From Rubrivivax sp. (GTDB lineage: Bacteria > Pseudomonadota > Gammaproteobacteria > Burkholderiales > Burkholderiaceae_C): a stretch of DNA of 64,000 nucleotides. The notes under the pieces were generated by a model. That model saw nothing but the letters and a program-made list of their open reading frames with translations, ran no database searches and was not told the DNA's origin. Every line of letters starts with the position of its first letter. Within the stretch, counting starts at the first letter, position 1. The stretch covers positions 203,218 to 267,217 of the forward strand of contig JAIXRN010000075.1 of NCBI GenBank assembly GCA_027485165.1. Direction: 5' to 3'. This document shows positions 1 through 10,400 of this stretch, one piece after another. A program made the position numbers and the translations under genes.

Positions 1-696
1 TTCCAGGTCGAGCTGGGTGCCGCGGCCGTTGTCCACCCGCACGCGCGTGATGCCCAGCGCGTCGCGCTGGTTCAGCAGGCTGTCCTGCGTCAGCTGCAGG
101 CGCTGCTGCAGGCCACGCAATTCCAGGTAGTTGCGCGCCACTTCGGCGGCCACGGCCGTCTGCGCGGCGGCCACGCCGGCAACGCCCGCCTGGGCCAGCG
201 CAGCAGCCTGTTCGCTGCCACGGCGCAGGCGGCCGAACAGGTCGATCTCCCAGCCGGCCACCAGGCTGGCGTCCAGGGTGTTGCCGGTGCGTTCGCTGCG
301 CGAAGCCCCGGGCTGCTGTGTCAGCGGCCGGATGGCGCGCTGCACGCTCGTGTCCACACCCACGCCCGGGCGCGACGCGGCGTCGGCCTCGTCCTGGCCG
401 GCGCGGGCTTCCTGCAGCCGGGCCTGGGCGATGCGCACGTCGCCATTGGCCGCCAGCGCGCGGTCGATCAGGCCGGTCAGTGCGGCGTCGTTGAAGCCGC
501 GCCAGAAGACCGCGATGTCATCGCGCACTGGGCTGCTGTTCAAAGTGGCCACACCGGCCCCGACGAAGCCGGGGTCCAGCGCCGTGGCGGGTGCCCGGTA
601 GTCAGGGCCCACCGCGGCGCAGCCAGCAAGTGCCAGCATGGCCAGCGCAGCGCTAACGCGAAGCGGCAAGGCGGGCGTGTTCACGCGGCGCTTCAT
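1..696 (-). CDS. RND efflux outer-membrane factor (OprN/NodT type), 3' part missing
   Basis: This is the outer-membrane channel lipoprotein of a tripartite RND efflux system. The 232 codons present begin with a lipoprotein signal whose lipobox is LAGC near residue 25, followed by AAVGPDYRAP, a typical mature start of NodT/OprM-family factors. The helical outer-membrane-efflux domain follows (for example WEIDLFGRLRRGSEQA), and the sequence is open to the window edge, so roughly half of the usual 460-500 residues are visible. The ATG overlaps the permease stop as ATGA, so it is the third gene of an adaptor-permease-channel operon. The family assignment is firm; the drug substrates cannot be told from the sequence. 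Confidence 0.9.
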   Translation of the reverse strand, partial: MKRRVNTPALPLRVSAALAMLALAGCAAVGPDYRAPATALDPGFVGAGVATLNSSPVRDDIAVFWRGFNDAALTGLIDRALAANGDVRIAQARLQEARAGQDEADAASRPGVGVDTSVQRAIRPLTQQPGASRSERTGNTLDASLVAGWEIDLFGRLRRGSEQAAALAQAGVAGVAAAQTAVAAEVARNYLELRGLQQRLQLTQDSLLNQRDALGITRVRVDNGRGTQLDLE

Positions 697-3600
697 GGCT
701 GCTCTCCTTCGGCCAGCGCCGCCGTGGCGCCAGGCGACTGCTGCCCCGCCAGCCCTTCGCGTTGTTCTCGCTGTTCGCGCCGCGCGCGGCGTTCGCGCAG
801 CAGCACGTAGAACACCGGCGTCAGAAAGATGCCGAACAGCGTCACGCCCACCATGCCCGAGAACACGGCAATGCCCATCGCGCGCCGCATCTCGCTGCCA
901 GCGCCGCTGCCCAGAATCAGCGGCACCACGCCGGCACAGAAAGCGATCGACGTCATCAGGATCGGCCGCAGCCGCATGCGGCAGGCATGGGTGATGGCCT
1001 GCAGCAGTTCTTCGCCCTTCTCTTCCAGTTCCTTGGCAAATTCGACGATCAGGATGGCGTTCTTGCACGCCAGCCCCACCAGCACCACCAGGGCCACCTG
1101 GGTGAAGATGTTCAGGTCGCCGGGCTCGCCAAAGAAGGGCATGCTGGACAGCCACACCCCGAACAGCGCCGACAGGATGCCCATGGGCACGATCAGCACG
1201 ATCACCATCGGCAGGCTCCAGCTTTCGTACTGCGCCGCCAGCACCAGGATGACCAGCAGCACCGAAATCGCCAGCACCGCGGCCAGGATGGGCAGCTTCG
1301 TCTGCGTACCGGGCACGGTGATGTCGCGCGTCAGCCGGTCCTGGTAGCTGAGCTCGGTCCATTCGTAGCTCATGCCGCGTGGCAGGGTGCGCTGCAGCAG
1401 GGTCTCGATCTCAGCTTCGGCCACGCTGGAAGAAAAGCCCGGGTTGGGCGCGCCGTTGATGTCGGCCGACGGAAAGCCGTTGTAGCGCGTCACCCGCGTC
1501 GGCCCGAAGGTGGGTTCCACCTTCATCAGCGCGCCCAGCGGCACCATTTCGCCGGCGGCGTTGCGCGTCTTCAGGTTGGTGATGGCCGATGCGTCGGCGC
1601 GGTACGGTGCGTCGGCCTGCACCACCACCTGGTAGGTCTTGCCGAACTTGCTGAAGTCGTTCACGTACAGCGACCCCAGGTTCACCTGCATGGTGTCGTA
1701 GATGTCGCCCAGGCGTATGCCCATTTGCTTGGCCAGCGTGCGGTCCACGTTGGCATACAGCTGCGGCACGTTGATGTCGTAGCCCGAGAACGGCGTGCCG
1801 ATGCTGGACTTGGGGTTGCCGTAGACCTGCCCCAGAGTGCCCCAGACGGCGCCGAACAGCGCCTGTTCGCCCAGCCCCGCGCGGTCCTGCACCTGCAACT
1901 TGAAGCCGCCGGCATTGCCCAGCCCGTCCACCGCGGGCGGCGGCACCACGAACATGCGCGCGCCCTGGATCTGCTGGATGGCCCCGTTCACCGCGCCCAG
2001 GATGGCGCCCTTGCTCAGGTCGGGCGTGGTGCGCTGGGCGAAGTCGGCCAGGCCGAAGAACACGATGCCTTCGTTCGGCGCGGCAGAAAAGCCGGCAATC
2101 GACAGGCCCGGAAAGGCCACGGAATCGACGATGCCGGGCACCTTCAGCGCGATGTCGCTCATCTGGCGGATGACGGCTTCGGTGCGGTCGATCGATGCCC
2201 CGGCGGGCAGCTGCGCAATGCCGATCAGGTACTGCTTGTCGGGCGCCGGCACGAAGCCGGCCGGGATGCGCGCGAACAGGAAGGCCGTGGCCCCCAACAG
2301 CACGGCATAGACGATCAGCGGCAAGGACTTGCGCCGCACCATGCCGCCCACGCCGCGCCCGTAGCTGGCGCTGGCGCGGCCGAAGACGCGGTTGAACCAG
2401 CGGAAGAAGCCGCCGAAGACGCGGTCCATGCCGCGCGTGAGCGCGTCCTTCGGCGCGTCGTGCGGGCGCAGCAGGATGGCGCTGAGCGCAGGGCTCAGCG
2501 TCAGCGAATTGAAGGCCGAGATCACGGTGCTGATGGCGATCGTCACCGCAAACTGCTTGTAGAACTGCCCCGTCAGCCCCGGCACGAAAGCCAGCGGCAC
2601 GAACACCGCGCACAGCACCAGGGCGATGGCGATGATGGGCCCGGACACTTCGCGCATGGCCTTGACGGTGGCGTCGTGCGGGTTCAGGCCTTCTTCGATG
2701 TTGCGTTCGACGTTTTCCACCACCACGATGGCGTCGTCGACCACGATGCCGATGGCCAGCACCAGGCCGAACAGCGTGAGCGTGTTGATCGAATAGCCCA
2801 GCAGCAGCAGGAACGCAAAGGTGCCGACGATGGACACCGGCACCGCCAGCAGCGGGATGATCGAAGCGCGCCAGGTCTGCAGGAACACGATGACGACCAG
2901 CACCACCAGGGCCACGGCTTCCAGCAGCGTGGCCACCACTTTCTCGATCGAGGTCTGCACGAAGCGCGTGGGGTCGTAGACGATGCTGTAGTCCATGCCC
3001 GGCGGGAAGCCAGCCTTCAGCCTGTCCATCGTGGCGCGCACGCTGTTCGACAGCGCCAGCGCGTTCGAGCCTGGCGCCTGGAACACCGCGATCGCCGCCG
3101 CTTCCTTGTTGTTCAGCAGGCTGCGCAGCGCGTAGGAACCGGCGGAAAGCTCCACGCGGCCGATGTCGCGCACGCGGATCATCCCGCCCGTGGCGGGGTC
3201 GGCGCGCACGATGATGTCGGCGAACTGCTCTTCGGTCGTCAGCCGGCCCTGGGTGTTCACGGCCAGCTGGAATTCGGTGCCCTTGGGCGCAGGCGGTGCG
3301 CCCACCGTGCCCGCGGCCACCTGGGCGTTCTGTTCGCGGATGGCGGCCACCACTTCGGCGGTGGTCAGGTTGCGCGCGGCCAGCTTGCCCGGGTCCAGCC
3401 AGACGCGCATGGCGTAGTCGCCCGCGCCGAACAGGATGACCGAGCCCATGCCGGGGATGCGCAGCAGGTCGTCGCGCACGTTCAGCTGGCCGTAGTTGCG
3501 CAGGTACAGCGCGTCGCGGCTGTTGTCGGGGCTGACCAGGTGCACCACCATGGTCAGGTTCGGGCTGCTCTTCTCAGTCGTGACGCCGATCTGGCGCACG

Positions 3601-3968
3601 ATCTCGGGCAGCCGCGGCAACGCGCGGTTGATGCGGTTCTGCACCGCGGTCTCGGCCGCTTCGGGGCTGGTGCCGATCTTGAAGGTGACGGTCAGCGTCA
3701 TGCCGCCGTCGGACGTGGCCTGCGAATCGAAGTACAGCAGGTTCTCGATGCCACTGATCTGCTCTTCCAGCGGCGTGGCCACGGTTTCGCTGATGACGCG
3801 CGGGTTGGCGCCCGGAAACTGTGCGCGCACGACGATCTGCGGCGGCGCGACCTCGGGGTATTCCGACACCGGCAGCTGCAGGATGGCCAGGCTGCCGAGC
3901 AGGAAGATGAAGATGGACAGTACCGCCGCGAAGCGCGGGCGGTCGATGAAGAAGCGTGAGATGTCCAT
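693..3968 (-). CDS. RND efflux inner-membrane permease (AcrB/MexF family, HAE1)
   Basis: A 1091-residue proton-driven drug exporter of normal HAE1 length. It opens with MDISRFFIDRPRFA, the cytoplasmic N-terminus and first membrane helix typical of MexF-like pumps. Two large periplasmic porter loops and twelve membrane segments follow. TM4 carries GIVVDDAIVVVENVER, with the paired aspartates (about residues 405-410) of the proton relay. A C-terminal tail rich in Arg and Glu ends the protein. It lies 11 bp after the adaptor gene and overlaps the channel gene by 4 bp, so the three subunits are co-transcribed. Start and product are well supported; substrate range is unknown. Confidence 0.96.
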   Translation of the reverse strand: MDISRFFIDRPRFAAVLSIFIFLLGSLAILQLPVSEYPEVAPPQIVVRAQFPGANPRVISETVATPLEEQISGIENLLYFDSQATSDGGMTLTVTFKIGTSPEAAETAVQNRINRALPRLPEIVRQIGVTTEKSSPNLTMVVHLVSPDNSRDALYLRNYGQLNVRDDLLRIPGMGSVILFGAGDYAMRVWLDPGKLAARNLTTAEVVAAIREQNAQVAAGTVGAPPAPKGTEFQLAVNTQGRLTTEEQFADIIVRADPATGGMIRVRDIGRVELSAGSYALRSLLNNKEAAAIAVFQAPGSNALALSNSVRATMDRLKAGFPPGMDYSIVYDPTRFVQTSIEKVVATLLEAVALVVLVVIVFLQTWRASIIPLLAVPVSIVGTFAFLLLLGYSINTLTLFGLVLAIGIVVDDAIVVVENVERNIEEGLNPHDATVKAMREVSGPIIAIALVLCAVFVPLAFVPGLTGQFYKQFAVTIAISTVISAFNSLTLSPALSAILLRPHDAPKDALTRGMDRVFGGFFRWFNRVFGRASASYGRGVGGMVRRKSLPLIVYAVLLGATAFLFARIPAGFVPAPDKQYLIGIAQLPAGASIDRTEAVIRQMSDIALKVPGIVDSVAFPGLSIAGFSAAPNEGIVFFGLADFAQRTTPDLSKGAILGAVNGAIQQIQGARMFVVPPPAVDGLGNAGGFKLQVQDRAGLGEQALFGAVWGTLGQVYGNPKSSIGTPFSGYDINVPQLYANVDRTLAKQMGIRLGDIYDTMQVNLGSLYVNDFSKFGKTYQVVVQADAPYRADASAITNLKTRNAAGEMVPLGALMKVEPTFGPTRVTRYNGFPSADINGAPNPGFSSSVAEAEIETLLQRTLPRGMSYEWTELSYQDRLTRDITVPGTQTKLPILAAVLAISVLLVILVLAAQYESWSLPMVIVLIVPMGILSALFGVWLSSMPFFGEPGDLNIFTQVALVVLVGLACKNAILIVEFAKELEEKGEELLQAITHACRMRLRPILMTSIAFCAGVVPLILGSGAGSEMRRAMGIAVFSGMVGVTLFGIFLTPVFYVLLRERRARREQREQREGLAGQQSPGATAALAEGEQP

Positions 3969-3979
3969 GGTGCGGGGGC

Positions 3980-5203
3980 TCAGCTCTTCTTTTCGGTCTG
4001 CTTCTCGGCGGGGGCCGCCGGCGCAGCACCCGGTGGCGCCGGCGGCGGCACGATGGGCATGCCCTTGTCGTCCACCTTCAGCACCTGGGGCGCCACCGGC
4101 ACGCCGGGGATGATGCGCTGCAGCCCGTCCACCACCACGTTCTCGCCCGCCTTCAGCTGGCCGCCGCCGACCACGCGCATGCCGTCTTGCAGCGCCCCCA
4201 GCTGCACGTCGCGAAACTGCGGCTGGCCGTTGGCACCCACCACCACCACGAACTTCTTGGTCTGGTCGGTGCCAATGGCACGCTCGGGCACCATCACCGC
4301 GCTGTAAGGGGCGCTGGTGGCCATCACCAGGCGCACCGCCAGGCCGGGGACGAACTGGCCCTTGGCGTTGTCGAAGCTGGCGCGCATGCGGATGGCGCCG
4401 GTCTGCGCATTCAGTCGGTTGTCGATGAAGTCCAGCTGCCCGGCGTGCGGGTAGCCGTCTTCGTTGGCCAGTGCCATGCGCACGGCGGGCGTGGCCTGGC
4501 CCGCGGCGCGCACGCGCAGGAAGGTCTGCTCGCTGCCGTCGAAGTAGGCGTGCACGCGGCCCGTGCCGGCGATGGACGTCAGCACCACCTGTTCGTTCAC
4601 CAGGTTGCCGGCGGTGATATTGGCGCGCGAAGCACGGCCTGCAATCGGGGCGCGGACCGACGCAAACTCCACATTCAGGCGCGCGGCGCGCAACGCGGCT
4701 TCAGCCGCCTGGATGTCGGCTTCGCCCGTGCGCGAAGCCGCAGTCAGCTGGTCGAATTCCTGCTTCGACACGGCCTTGGCGTCCAGCAGCTTCTGCGCAC
4801 GCGCCAGTTCGGTACCGGCCAGCGCGGCGCGGGCCCGCACGGTGGCCAGCTGTGCTTCCAGCCGCGCCGCTTCAGCCGCGAAGGGCCGCGCGTCGATGCT
4901 GAAAAGCAGCTGCCCGCGCGCCACCAGGGCGCCGTCGGTGAAGTGCACCTTTTCGATCACCCCGCCCACGCGCGGGCGCAGTTCGACGAAATCGGCCGCT
5001 TCCAGGCGGCCGCTGAATTCTTCGGTGTTGGACAGCGTGCGCTGCACGGCTGGCGCCACGCTGACAGGTGCAGGGCCTTGTGGGCCGCCCTGGGCACCGG
5101 CGGGGTCGCTGCAGCCCGCTACAGTGGCCAGCAGCAGCACGGCAGCAGCGCACGCCGCAAGCCGCCAGTGCGCGTAGGGGGTGAGGATGGGCAGCTTGTT
5201 CAT
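3980..5203 (-). CDS. RND efflux periplasmic adaptor subunit (MexE-like lipoprotein)
   Basis: Membrane-fusion protein linking the permease to the outer-membrane channel. The ATG at 5203 is chosen over an in-frame ATG 66 bp upstream because it is preceded by AAGGA and begins a clean lipoprotein signal (MNKLPILTPY... with lipobox VAGC). The order then follows the family: a lipoyl/barrel-sandwich half, the alpha-helical hairpin (about residues 100-170), the second lipoyl half, a beta-barrel (TGRVHAYFDGSEQTF) and a membrane-proximal domain ending in a Pro/Ala-rich tail. It is first in the minus-strand efflux operon. No dedicated regulator gene is adjacent in this window. Confidence 0.94.
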   Translation of the reverse strand: MNKLPILTPYAHWRLAACAAAVLLLATVAGCSDPAGAQGGPQGPAPVSVAPAVQRTLSNTEEFSGRLEAADFVELRPRVGGVIEKVHFTDGALVARGQLLFSIDARPFAAEAARLEAQLATVRARAALAGTELARAQKLLDAKAVSKQEFDQLTAASRTGEADIQAAEAALRAARLNVEFASVRAPIAGRASRANITAGNLVNEQVVLTSIAGTGRVHAYFDGSEQTFLRVRAAGQATPAVRMALANEDGYPHAGQLDFIDNRLNAQTGAIRMRASFDNAKGQFVPGLAVRLVMATSAPYSAVMVPERAIGTDQTKKFVVVVGANGQPQFRDVQLGALQDGMRVVGGGQLKAGENVVVDGLQRIIPGVPVAPQVLKVDDKGMPIVPPPAPPGAAPAAPAEKQTEKKS

Positions 5204-5475
5204 CGACAGGGTCCTTGGGGCTTGAAGCCACAAACGCAGGAAAACACAAGAAGGGGCAGGAAGAGCCAACGGGGCGCGGTACGTCAGACCTGGGCCATCC
5301 GGGGCCGGCGCCGCTCACGCCAACTCAAGCCCATTCACGAATGATGGTGCTTTTGCCGCTGCACGTCTTGGGCCAAGGCGGCGGCAGTGCCTGACCCCTT
5401 TGGGGTAGACCGGCACCGGGCTTTGGCAAGCGGCCGGGGCCGCTGTCGCGCAGCGTCGGCGGGCATCATGCCGGC
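5204..5475. promoter_or_regulatory. Divergent control region between efflux operon and metallo-hydrolase gene
   Basis: This 272-bp stretch separates the start of the efflux operon (minus) from the metallo-hydrolase gene (plus), so it must hold promoters in both directions. I found no convincing operator palindrome or regulator binding site. Open frames through it are shadows. Confidence 0.4.
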
Positions 5476-6576
5476 ATGAACGCTCAAACCCATGTCGGCA
5501 TTGGCGCGGCGGTGCGGCGCCTTCCTCGCCTGTTACGCCTGCTGCAGCTGATCGTCCTGCTGCCGCTGGCCGCCTGTTCCAGCCCCTGGCAGGGGCCATC
5601 CACCGACCACTTCGATGGCCAGCGCTTCTTCAACCCCGGGCCGCCCAAGACCAGCTCGGTGGCGGGCTACCTGTGGCTGCGCCTGACCACGGCCCAGGGC
5701 GAATGGCCAGACGCGGTGCCGCTGCCGACGATGCCGCCCCCGCCAGCGCGACGCGACAACGGGCGCGCCAGCGTCACCTGGCTGGGCCACGCGACGCTGC
5801 TCATCCAGGTGGCGGGCTTGAACATCCTGACCGACCCCGTCTGGTCGGAGCGCGCTTCGCCGCTGTCCTGGGCCGGCCCACGGCGCGTGACGCCGCCGGC
5901 CCTGCCCTTCGAAGCGCTGCCGCCCATCGACCTGGTGCTGATCTCGCACGACCACTACGACCATCTCGACCTGAACACCCTGCGCCGTCTGGACGCGCGC
6001 GACAAGCCCCGTGTGCTGGCGCCGCTGGGCCACCGGGCGCTGATTGCCACCGCCATGCCCGACAGCCAGGTGAGCGAACACGACTGGGGCGAACAGGTGG
6101 CCGTGCACCCGCGGCTGCAGGTGCATGTGGAAGCCATGAAGCACGGCTCGGGCCGCAGCCCCTTCGACCAGATGCACAGGCTGTGGGCCGCCTACGTGCT
6201 GCAGGCCGATGGCCTGAAGATCCACTTCGTGGGCGACAGCGGCTATGGCGACGGCTCGCTGTTCGCCGACACCGCGCGCCGGCACCCTGACATCGACCTG
6301 AGCATCCTGCCCATCGGCGCCTATGAGCCCGCTTCGTTCATGGCCGACAGCCACATGGCGCCCGACGAAGCGGTGGCCCTGATGAAGCAGCTGCGCGCGC
6401 GCCGCGCCATGGCGCACCACTTCGAAAGCTTTCAGCTTGCCTTCGAGGCCTACGACGCGCCCCGCCGCGCACTGGCCGCAGCGCTGGCCGCTGCCGGCGT
6501 GGCGCCCGACCGCTTCCGCGCGCTGCGAACCGGGGAAAGCTGGGTGATCGAACCACAACCCGGCACCCCGCGCTGA
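5476..6576 (+). CDS. MBL-fold metallo-hydrolase, lipoprotein (NAPE-PLD/UlaG-like)
   Basis: A 366-residue beta-lactamase-fold hydrolase. A lipoprotein signal ends in LAAC (about residue 34), placing it on a membrane facing the periplasm. The catalytic domain shows TWLGHATLLIQ, ILTDPVWSERASP and the metal motif SHDHYDHLD, then GDSGYGDGS and SHMAPDEAVALMKQL. This is the pattern of N-acyl-phosphatidylethanolamine phospholipase D-like proteins and the UlaG superfamily. It stands alone, divergent from the efflux operon and about 100 bp ahead of a two-component system. The true substrate is not predictable; a membrane phospholipid or lactone is possible. Confidence 0.88.
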   Translation: MNAQTHVGIGAAVRRLPRLLRLLQLIVLLPLAACSSPWQGPSTDHFDGQRFFNPGPPKTSSVAGYLWLRLTTAQGEWPDAVPLPTMPPPPARRDNGRASVTWLGHATLLIQVAGLNILTDPVWSERASPLSWAGPRRVTPPALPFEALPPIDLVLISHDHYDHLDLNTLRRLDARDKPRVLAPLGHRALIATAMPDSQVSEHDWGEQVAVHPRLQVHVEAMKHGSGRSPFDQMHRLWAAYVLQADGLKIHFVGDSGYGDGSLFADTARRHPDIDLSILPIGAYEPASFMADSHMAPDEAVALMKQLRARRAMAHHFESFQLAFEAYDAPRRALAAALAAAGVAPDRFRALRTGESWVIEPQPGTPR

Positions 6577-6683
6577 ACCCCTGGCGCCAGGCCCGGCCCG
6601 GCCCAGCCTGGCGCGCCTGCCGGGGCCCGCCGGCTCGACCTTTGACAGGGCACAGCCCGCCCTGCAGCTTCTAGAGTAGCCGC

Positions 6684-7415
6684 GTGCATGCCGCCCAGCC
6701 CGCCCTGCCACGCCACACGCCTGCGCGGGTGATGGTGGTGGACGACCACCCCGCCATCCGCGCCGGGCTGCGCGCGATGCTGGCGCCAGAGGCCGACTTG
6801 TGTGTCGTGGCCGAAGCTGGCAACGGCGCAGAAGCGCTGCAGGCCTGGCAGCAGTGCGCGCCAGACCTGGCGCTGATCGACCTGCGCATGCCGGTGATGG
6901 ACGGCTTCGAGGCGCTACGGCAGATCCGCCAGCTGTCGCCCGCCGCGCGCCTGGTGGTGATGACGTCCATGACCGGCGACGAAGACGTCTACACCGCGCT
7001 GCAGGCCGGCGCCCACGGCTACCTGCTGAAGGACTGTGGGCGCGAAGAACTGCTGCTGTGCCTGCGCACCGCCTTGCGGGGCCAGCGCTACCTGCAGGCC
7101 GGCGCCGCCAGCAGCCTGGCCGCCCGCGTGACGCTGGCCGCGCTGACCGTTCGCGAAGGCGATGTCCTGCAAGGCCTGGCCGCCGGGCACAGCAACAAGG
7201 GCATCGCACGCCAGCTGGGCATGGCCGAAGGCACCGTCAAGACGCACCTGAAGGCGGTGCTCAGCAAACTGGGCGCGCGTTCACGGACCGACGCCGTGCG
7301 GCTGGCCTTGCAGCGCGGGCTGGTGCAGCTGGCCGAAGACGCTGGCCCGCTGGACCCCCACCCCGGCACACCCGCTTATGCTGCGGCCGGCCCGGTGGTG
7401 AAGGGCCGGGAGTAA
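6684..7415 (+). CDS. NarL/FixJ-family response regulator (first of two)
   Basis: A 243-residue regulator with an N-terminal receiver domain (acidic pair at D20-D21, phospho-acceptor D66 in LALIDLRMPVMDG, conserved Lys in YLLKD) and a C-terminal LuxR-type helix-turn-helix (LAAGHSNKGIARQLGMAEGT, then VKTHLKAVLSKLGARSRTDA). The GTG at 6684 gives a short pre-extension; an ATG at 6732 immediately before the receiver strand is an alternative start. Its stop lies 5 bp before the histidine-kinase start, so the pair is an operon. Targets are unknown. Confidence 0.93.
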   Translation: MHAAQPALPRHTPARVMVVDDHPAIRAGLRAMLAPEADLCVVAEAGNGAEALQAWQQCAPDLALIDLRMPVMDGFEALRQIRQLSPAARLVVMTSMTGDEDVYTALQAGAHGYLLKDCGREELLLCLRTALRGQRYLQAGAASSLAARVTLAALTVREGDVLQGLAAGHSNKGIARQLGMAEGTVKTHLKAVLSKLGARSRTDAVRLALQRGLVQLAEDAGPLDPHPGTPAYAAAGPVVKGRE

Positions 7416-7420
7416 GCCGC

Positions 7421-10400
7421 ATGGATGTCCCAACCCGGACGGGGGCTGCCGCCACACACGACTGGTTTGACACGCCCGCAGCGCCGCTGCCGGACGACCA
7501 GCTGGCCGCCGCCCGCCAGCGCGCTGCCGAAGCCGAAGCCCTGAGCGGCCTGCTGGCAGGCGTGGTGCTGGCCACCCGCGAACTGCTGGACGCCGACGAC
7601 TTCGCCGCTGGCCTGAACGCCTGGCTGGCCCGGCTGGGGCAGGCCGCAGGCGCTGACGTGGCGGTGCTGATCGAGAACTTTGAATCCCCCGGGCAGCCCA
7701 CCGTGGCGCGCTGGCGTGCGATGTGGCGGCGTCACGCCACGGCCGGCGTGGTGGGCCCGATTCCCGCGACTTCCGACTTCATCGACTGGCAGCGTCGGCT
7801 GAACGCCGGCGAAACGATCTGGGCCCACATCGACGAACTGCGGGACCCGGCGTCGGTGCAGTTCTGGCGCGACACCGACTGCCAGACCAACCTGCTCGTC
7901 CCCATCGTGCTGAACGGCCGCGCGCCCTACGTGCTGTGCTTCGACTGGCACTTGCGCCAGGCCTGGCAGCCGGCCTACGGCACCGTGCTTCGCACTGCCG
8001 CCGACAGCCTGGCGGCCGTGCTGCAGCGCCAGGCTGCGGCACAGGCCCTGGCCAGCGAACGCGAAGCCCGCATCGAAGCCGAACGTCGCCGTGCCGACGA
8101 GGCCGCCGCGCATGCTGCGCGGATCGAGCGCCATTCGCGGCTGCTGGCCGCGGTGGCCGAGTCTGCCGAAGAACTGCTGGCGGCCCGCGACCTGTGCGCC
8201 ACGCTGGGCGCGGTGCTGCAGCGCATCGGGCAGGTCATGCAGGCCGAACGCGCCGGCATCGCGCAGGTGCACTGGACGCCCCATGACCCTGCGCTGCGGG
8301 GCTGGCAACAGGTCACCCACGAATGGACACGCGCCGGCCGTGTGCGCCAACTGGACAGCCCCGCGGCGCGCATCGACATGTACCGGGACGACCCGACCTG
8401 GGAACGGATGCTGGAGCAGTTCCGGACCCACGGCAGAGCGGTGCTGCAGCCGGAAGGGCTGGGCGAGCCCTGCTGCAGCGCGCGGGCACTGCTGGGCCCG
8501 GCCTGGACGGTGTGTCACCCCGTGCTGCTGGATGACGCCATCGTCGGCGTGGCCTTCTTCGACTTCCCCACCCCGTTTCAGGACAGCGACGCGGCCGAAC
8601 TGGCGGCGCTGCGCACCGTCGCTTCGGCGATGTCGGACGCCATGGGCCGCCGGGCGCTGGAGCAGCGCACGCTGCATGCCGAACAGCAGCGCAGCGCGGC
8701 GCTGGCGCGCGTCAGCGAATCACTGCGGCGCACGGCCCAGCACGTGGCTGAAGGCGTGTCGCTGGAACGCGTGCTGGGCGCTGCGCTGCTGGAAGTGGCA
8801 GGCATCAGCGGCGCGCGCACGGCCGCCGTGCACCGGGTCGAGCGTTCCGGCCAGGTGCTGCAGCTGATGGCCTGCGTGACGGCAGGCCAGCCGCTGGACC
8901 TGGCCACCGACCTGCGCGTGCGCGCCTGGTGCCAGCCGGTACCGCTGACGCGTGCCCTGCCCTGGCTGGTGCGGCTGAGCAACGACGAGTTCAGGGTGCA
9001 ACGGCTGGCGGGCGAAGACGGCCTCAGCTTCGACCCTGCGGCCCTGGAAGCCCACCGCAGCTTTGGCCACAGCCATTTGTTGCAGGTGCCGCTGTACGCC
9101 GGCGACGAACTGGTGGGCGTGATGAGCCTGTGCTTCACGGCCGACCCGGAGCCGGCTGGTCTGCACGCCGACCACGCCCGCGCCGTGGGCCACCTGATGG
9201 CCACCGCACTGCAGATGGCGCAGCTGTCCGAAGCCGCGCGCCGCGCCCTGCTGGCGGGCGAACGCGAGCGCCTGCAGCGCGAACGCGCGGCCGAACTGGC
9301 GCGGGCCAACGAGATGCTGCGCAGCGCCATGGCCGCATTGCCCGGCGATGCCGACGGCCACAGCTTCCTGGCCACAGCCCTGACCGAGATCGTGGCCCAG
9401 TCCGGCGCCTGGATGGGGCACTTGTTCCGCTTCGACGAAGACAGCGGGCTGATGCGGCTGGTGGGCAGCAGCCACCAGGGCCGCTGGTCGCCCGAAGGCG
9501 AGGCCGACGACCCGCCGCACTTCCGCAGCGGCTACCGCCCGCTGGAACCCGCCATGGCCCAGCTGATGGCCAAGCGGCGCGTGCAGTGGGTGGACATTGC
9601 CGACGGCACCCGGCGCGACTTCATGCTGCCCGCCACCCACGCCTGGCACCAGCGCCAGAACCACCAGGCCGCGGCTTTCCAGGTGCTGGCCGTGGGCCCG
9701 CGCCTGGTGGGGCTGGTGGGCATGACGTTCCGCGACGCCACCCCGCCACCCGAAGTGCAGCTGGAACGCGTGCACGCCCTCGGCCAGCCGATGGCCCTGG
9801 CCCTGGAACTGGCGCGGCTGGCACAGCTGGCCCGGCGCAGCGCCGAACAGGCCGCCGTGATGGGTGAACGCAACCGGCTGGCGCGCGAGATCCACGACGG
9901 CATCGCGCAGAGCTTCCTGGCCATCGGCATGCAGCTGGAAGCCGCCACGCCGCCGGCCGACGGCGCCACCGCGGCGGCCATGCAGCAGGCGCGCGAACTG
10001 GCCGCGCACGGCCTGGCCGAAGCCCGGCGTGCCGTGGCCGCACTGCGCCCCTACGAACTGGGCAAGCGCAGCCTGCCCGCGGCGCTGCGCGAACTGCTGG
10101 CCAAGCGCCTGGCCGGCAGCGGCCTGCAGCTGGCGCTGGAGCTGCCGCCGGCCTGGCAGGCCCTGCCGCCCGAGGCCGAAGACCACCTGTTCCGCATCGC
10201 CCAGGAAGCCGTCAACAACGTGCTGCTGCATGCCGCCGCCAGCACGCTGCGCGTGGAACTGTCCCAGGCCGCTGGCGAGACAACGCTGCTGGTGGCCGAC
10301 GACGGGCGCGGCTTTGACACCCAGAGCGTGCGCGACGGCGCCTTCGGCCTGGAAGGCATGCGCCAGCGCACGCGGCTGCTGGGCGCCGGGCTGACCCTGC

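Noticed and set aside
762..3959. Long plus-strand open frame (1065 codons) opposite the RND permease
   Set aside because: Its translation is His/Gln/Arg-rich without any domain, and it mirrors the coding strand of a clear permease; high GC causes such antisense frames.
6643..6680. Possible sigma-70 promoter (TTGACA) before the first response regulator
   Set aside because: No -10-like hexamer is found at 16-18 bp; the only TAGAGT is 24 bp away.
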